A stretch of 11,132 nt of DNA, from positions 1 to 11,132 of the forward strand of contig NWUY0303896735.1 of assembly GCA_004151065.3 (NCBI GenBank), read 5' to 3'. Position 1 is the first letter of the stretch; each line of letters starts with the position of its first letter. The position numbers and the translations under genes are program-made. This DNA is from Larix sibirica. Its lineage: Eukaryota > Streptophyta > Pinopsida > Pinales > Pinaceae. Positions 8,862-11,132 of the stretch are shown one piece after another. The notes beneath the pieces are model-generated. The model was not told the DNA's origin. It did no database searches and saw only the letters and a list, made by a program, of their open reading frames with translations.

Positions 8862-10103
8862 TAATTCTCTTTCTACCTCCAACTCTCTATGATATCTTTG
8901 CGACTTTCATCCTCTGGTGTTCGGCGGCGGGGCTACATCATGCACTTCCAGGGTTTCATGTGAGGGCGAGTTTTCTGGAGAAAAAATCTGCGGTATGATT
9001 TTGCTGTGTTTTACCATGTCCTCTCAAGATCCTCCAGGAGTAATGGAACCATCCAATGCAGGAGCAATCCGTTCCTCTCTGGGAGAAGAGGGAGGAATAC
9101 TAGTAGGGACGGGAAATTCTTCCACTTCTGATTCCACTGGAATGGAGTCCGATGCTGGGATTTCTCCTTCTTCCATTGGTAAATCCTGGAATTGATTGTT
9201 GGTTGAGGATTCCTTTCCTTCTTGAATCTTGTCCTTACTTTTTTTGGGTTGTGGCCCATTTGTTGAAGGCGCTAGTGGAGGCATTTTCCTTCTTTTTTTT
9301 GCTTTCTACCATCCTTCCTCTTGATTCTTTTCTGGGGCTTCTTGAGCTGCTTTTGGACAATTTTTGACAAAGTGATCGTATTCATGGCACTTCTTGCACT
9401 TAAAAGGTAGTTGTTCGTAGTCTACCTTTTTCATGTGCTCCCATCCGTCGATATACATATTTATTGCTTCTGGAAAGCCTTTTTCCAGATCTACTTCAAT
9501 ACAAATCCTTGCGCAGGAGAACAAAGGTCCCTTTGGTTCCACTTTGTCGATGTATTTGCCGAGAGAATTTCCAATAGCCTGTAGGGTTTCATCATTCTAG
9601 CAATGCAACGGTATATGGGGAAGGAGAACCCAAACCGGAACCGCTGATGGCACATCTTTCTCTGGGTTGAAATATAAACTCCAACGATTTAAGTACAGAC
9701 CACGAGGACCCATGAAGTAGGGGCCGCTCCTGAAGATCAGATCTTTGTCCGCTTTGTTTTCAAATAGGAAGGTAAAAAACCCTTTTCCACAAAATCAATG
9801 CTACAAACCCCCAAAGATCAGGGGCATCCAGTTCTTGTTGATCCAAGCATCCATAGTTTTTGGCGAAGGCCAAATTCCCGTGAACTGGCCTATCAGACCT
9901 CTCTCACTCAAGGCAAGAGATTTTAACCTTGAAGCCACATACATCATTTGGATTCGAGGGGCAGCTGCCCTCTTGACGAAACTTGCATCACTGGAATCCG
10001 AAGCTGAAGGAGGAAGAGGAGGCGTGGGGGCTACCCGGGCTCTAAACGCTTCATCAAGACGCCGCCAACGGTCCTCTGGACTCGAATCCGGAGGAGAATC
10101 CAT
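8862..10103 (-). pseudogene. LINE ORF1 pseudogene (DUF4283-like, CCHC knuckle)
   Basis: This would be the RNA-binding, gag-like partner of ORF2. The start is ATG at 10103-10101, preceded by the 5' UTR. The N-terminus is Pro/Ser-rich and acidic. A DUF4283-like region follows: SERGLIGQFTG near 9910-9880, GKGFFTFLFENKADKD near 9785-9740, GPYFMGPRGLYLNRW near 9725-9683, LPHIPLHC then NDETLQAIGNSLGKYID near 9625-9546. A CX2CX4HX4C knuckle (CKKCHEYDHFVKNC) lies at 9357-9398, then a basic and acidic low-complexity tail. All these blocks are in one frame, interrupted by stops at 9801, 9795, 9597, 9306, 9024 and 8907 (lowest base). At 9597 the family pattern expects Trp. The exact C-terminus is uncertain; I set it at the next stop, 8862. 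Confidence 0.9.
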
Positions 10104-10239
10104 CTGAAATGTAACCCCTAGAGAGGGAAACCCTAATGCAGTCGGCTGCCTGCGCAGAGCTACCCCGCGAGTTCAGTTCGTTGTCGAAAGGAAATTTTTC
10201 ATATTAAAAATCTATCCATGTTAAAAGTTGGTGTGACCG
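10104..10239 (-). other. LINE 5' untranslated region
   Basis: These 136 bases lie between the right target-site duplication and the ORF1 ATG, read on the minus strand. They would hold the internal promoter that L1-type elements need, but I see no clear promoter motif. A GC-rich patch (10140-10175) and an AGGGTTTCCCTCTC stretch lie close to the ATG. The exact first base depends on the TSD edge at 10240. Confidence 0.75.
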
Positions 10240-10258
10240 CAAAATATACCAATAATAT
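10240..10258 (+). repeat. Target-site duplication, right copy (19 bp)
   Basis: Identical to 3682-3700 at all 19 positions. It abuts the 5' end of the minus-strand LINE and continues directly into the rest of AT-rich repeat copy 1. Confidence 0.93.
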
Positions 10259-10375
10259 TGAACAATATATTAATAACTTAATAAAAGTCTAATTAAATAC
10301 ATTAAAATATTTTTTTACAAAATAAACCACTAATTTTGCACAATATATTAATAACTTAATAAAATTCTTATGCTA
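10240..10375 (+). repeat. AT-rich tandem pair, 78-bp period
   Basis: Matching blocks recur 78 bp apart. CAAAATATACC at 10240 pairs with CAAAATAAACC at 10318. A 25-base block starting ACAATATATTAATAAC at 10262 is identical at 10340. With the left part stranded at 3662-3700, this gives two tandem copies of a 78-bp unit before the LINE arrived. No coding content is present. Confidence 0.8.
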
Positions 10376-10649
10376 TAATTATATAAATTTGTTCAAAGAT
10401 GGTAAAACCTATAATACTTTAGATGTTCGTTGGTGAGGACAACCATCAATGGCTACTATCACTTAATAAGGGTTGTGTTGTTGCCGCAACATCCCCCCCT
10501 AGATTTTTTTAAAATATTGGGGCCCCCCTCCTTTGTTATTTGAGAAGAAGCTTGCCTAAGGATATTTGGACATTAAAATCTTTCCATACTTAGTCTCCCT
10601 AAAGAAAAGTCTTTTGTTTTGAGTTTTCATTCTTTTTTGCCTAAGTAAA
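10376..10649. other. Unassigned intergenic stretch
   Basis: No gene or known element is recognisable. It includes a short inverted repeat at about 10477-10492 (TGTTG, then TTGCCG, then CAACA), followed by a C-run and a T-run (10493-10511), and further T-rich DNA. It may be the border of whatever element carries the array to the right, but I see no terminal signature. Confidence 0.4.
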
Positions 10650-11132
10650 ACTCAAGACTCTGAGCCGCAATGGCGGAAGCTCTGAGCTAACTTTTCCGCA
10701 ACAGTGGAAGGGTTGGTCCAAACTTTTCGAAACAACGGAAAAAAGAACCAAGTCAAGCCGCAGCGAGAAAACTTATCTTAAAGCCTCGAAAAAAGCGAAA
10801 CCTTTGATCAAGTGGACCAGCGGCGTAACAAATTCACCAAGTTTCTCCGCAACAGTGGGAGAATTCGCCCAACTCTTCCCCAAGCGATCGCAATTTTACG
10901 AATAAGTCATCTTTGCGGGAAGACTCGTCTATCTTTCCCGCAATAGCGAAGGCTTTCAAGAAATTCTTCCGCACCGGCGGGTAGAGTGGCACGTTTTCGG
11001 AAGAACTCGGATAACTCTTCCACAAAGGCGGACAAACTCACTTAAGTCGGCCGACGCATAACTGCACACTTCTCCTTTGCGGAAAAGTTCAGACAATTCT
11101 CCCGCAACGGCGGGCAAACTCAGCCTTTCTTT
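10650..11132. repeat. Degenerate tandem array, about 31-bp units with dyad core
   Basis: A loose consensus, TTCTCCCGCAACGGCGG followed by about 14 bases ending near AACTC, recurs through this stretch and runs off the window. Clear cores start at about 10665, 10696, 10758, 10847, 10938, 10969 and 11102, and weaker ones lie between, so spacing is 25-33 bp and mostly 30-32. The core CCGC-AACG-GCGG is an imperfect dyad that could form a short hairpin. Units differ too much for a young satellite. The open frame on minus at 10834-11025 is a by-product of the repeat. The array may belong to the non-coding part of a transposable element, but the sequence does not identify it. Confidence 0.7.

Larger units (their letters stand above)
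3701..10239 (-). mobile_element. Full-length but inactive plant L1-type LINE retrotransposon
   Basis: This is a non-LTR retrotransposon of about 6.54 kb on the minus strand, flanked by an identical 19-bp target-site duplication. Its order is 5' UTR (10239-10104), ORF1 (10103 to about 8862), ORF2 (8745-4492), 3' UTR (4491-3710) and an 8-base poly(A) (3709-3702). ORF1 has a DUF4283-like region and one CCHC knuckle. ORF2 has APE-type endonuclease, reverse transcriptase, zf-RVT and RNase H, which places it among plant L1 lineages with a C-terminal RNase H. The 5' part is present, so this is not one of the common 5'-truncated copies. It carries about 19 stops and about six frame changes and cannot be autonomous. 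The perfect TSD fits an insertion that is not extremely old, although the coding damage is heavy. Confidence 0.95.

Noticed and set aside
9745-10107. Plus-strand frame of 120 codons
   Set aside because: It lies exactly antisense to the N-terminal part of LINE ORF1, which has clear domain homology on the minus strand.
10477-10492. Short inverted repeat as a transposon end or terminator
   Set aside because: The arms are only five bases, there is no flanking target duplication, and no partner end is visible.
10834-11025. Minus-strand 63-codon frame
   Set aside because: It arises from the degenerate tandem units and shows repeat-driven composition only.
10650-11132. CRISPR-like array
   Set aside because: Units vary strongly in sequence and spacing, no fixed repeat alternates with unique spacers, and the context is a plant genome.

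Overview
This is nuclear DNA of a seed plant, dominated by decayed retrotransposons. I see no ordinary host gene, no RNA gene and no sign of bacterial organisation. The plant call rests on two families: a Ty3/gypsy gag-protease remnant of plant type, and an L1-type LINE whose ORF1 has the plant DUF4283/zinc-knuckle layout and whose ORF2 ends in zf-RVT and RNase H domains. The wording of both is reminiscent of gymnosperm or monocot elements, but I cannot decide the species.

Layout. Positions 1-784 hold no recognisable gene. Positions about 785-2430 are the gag and protease remnant of a Ty3/gypsy element on the minus strand, and a weak primer-binding site lies at 2432-2439. A candidate LTR of unknown right-hand limit begins at 2442 and may reach toward 3660. 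Positions 3662-3700 are the left part of an AT-rich 78-bp repeat. A complete but dead LINE of about 6.5 kb on the minus strand fills 3701-10239. It is bounded by a perfect 19-bp target-site duplication (3682-3700 and 10240-10258) and has a short poly(A) tail at its left end. To its right, 10259-10375 completes the AT-rich repeat pair into which it inserted. Positions 10376-10650 are unassigned, and 10650-11132 is a degenerate array of roughly 31-bp units that runs off the window.

The LINE reads from right to left: 5' UTR, ORF1 (DUF4283-like domain and CCHC knuckle), ORF2 (APE-type endonuclease, reverse transcriptase, zf-RVT, RNase H), about 780 bp of 3' UTR, then poly(A). ORF1 would bind the transcript, and ORF2 would nick the target and copy the RNA into it. 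The copy carries at least 6 in-frame stops in ORF1 and 13 stops plus about 6 frame changes in ORF2, so it cannot move by itself. The gypsy gag has six stops, most of them explicable as C-to-T changes (Gln to TAG, Trp to TAG), the usual decay of methylated plant repeats.

I did not find a previously undescribed system. The best items are the cleanly resolved LINE insertion inside a tandem duplication, the dyad-bearing degenerate array on the right, and the RNase H-bearing ORF2 whose catalytic residues remain despite the decay.
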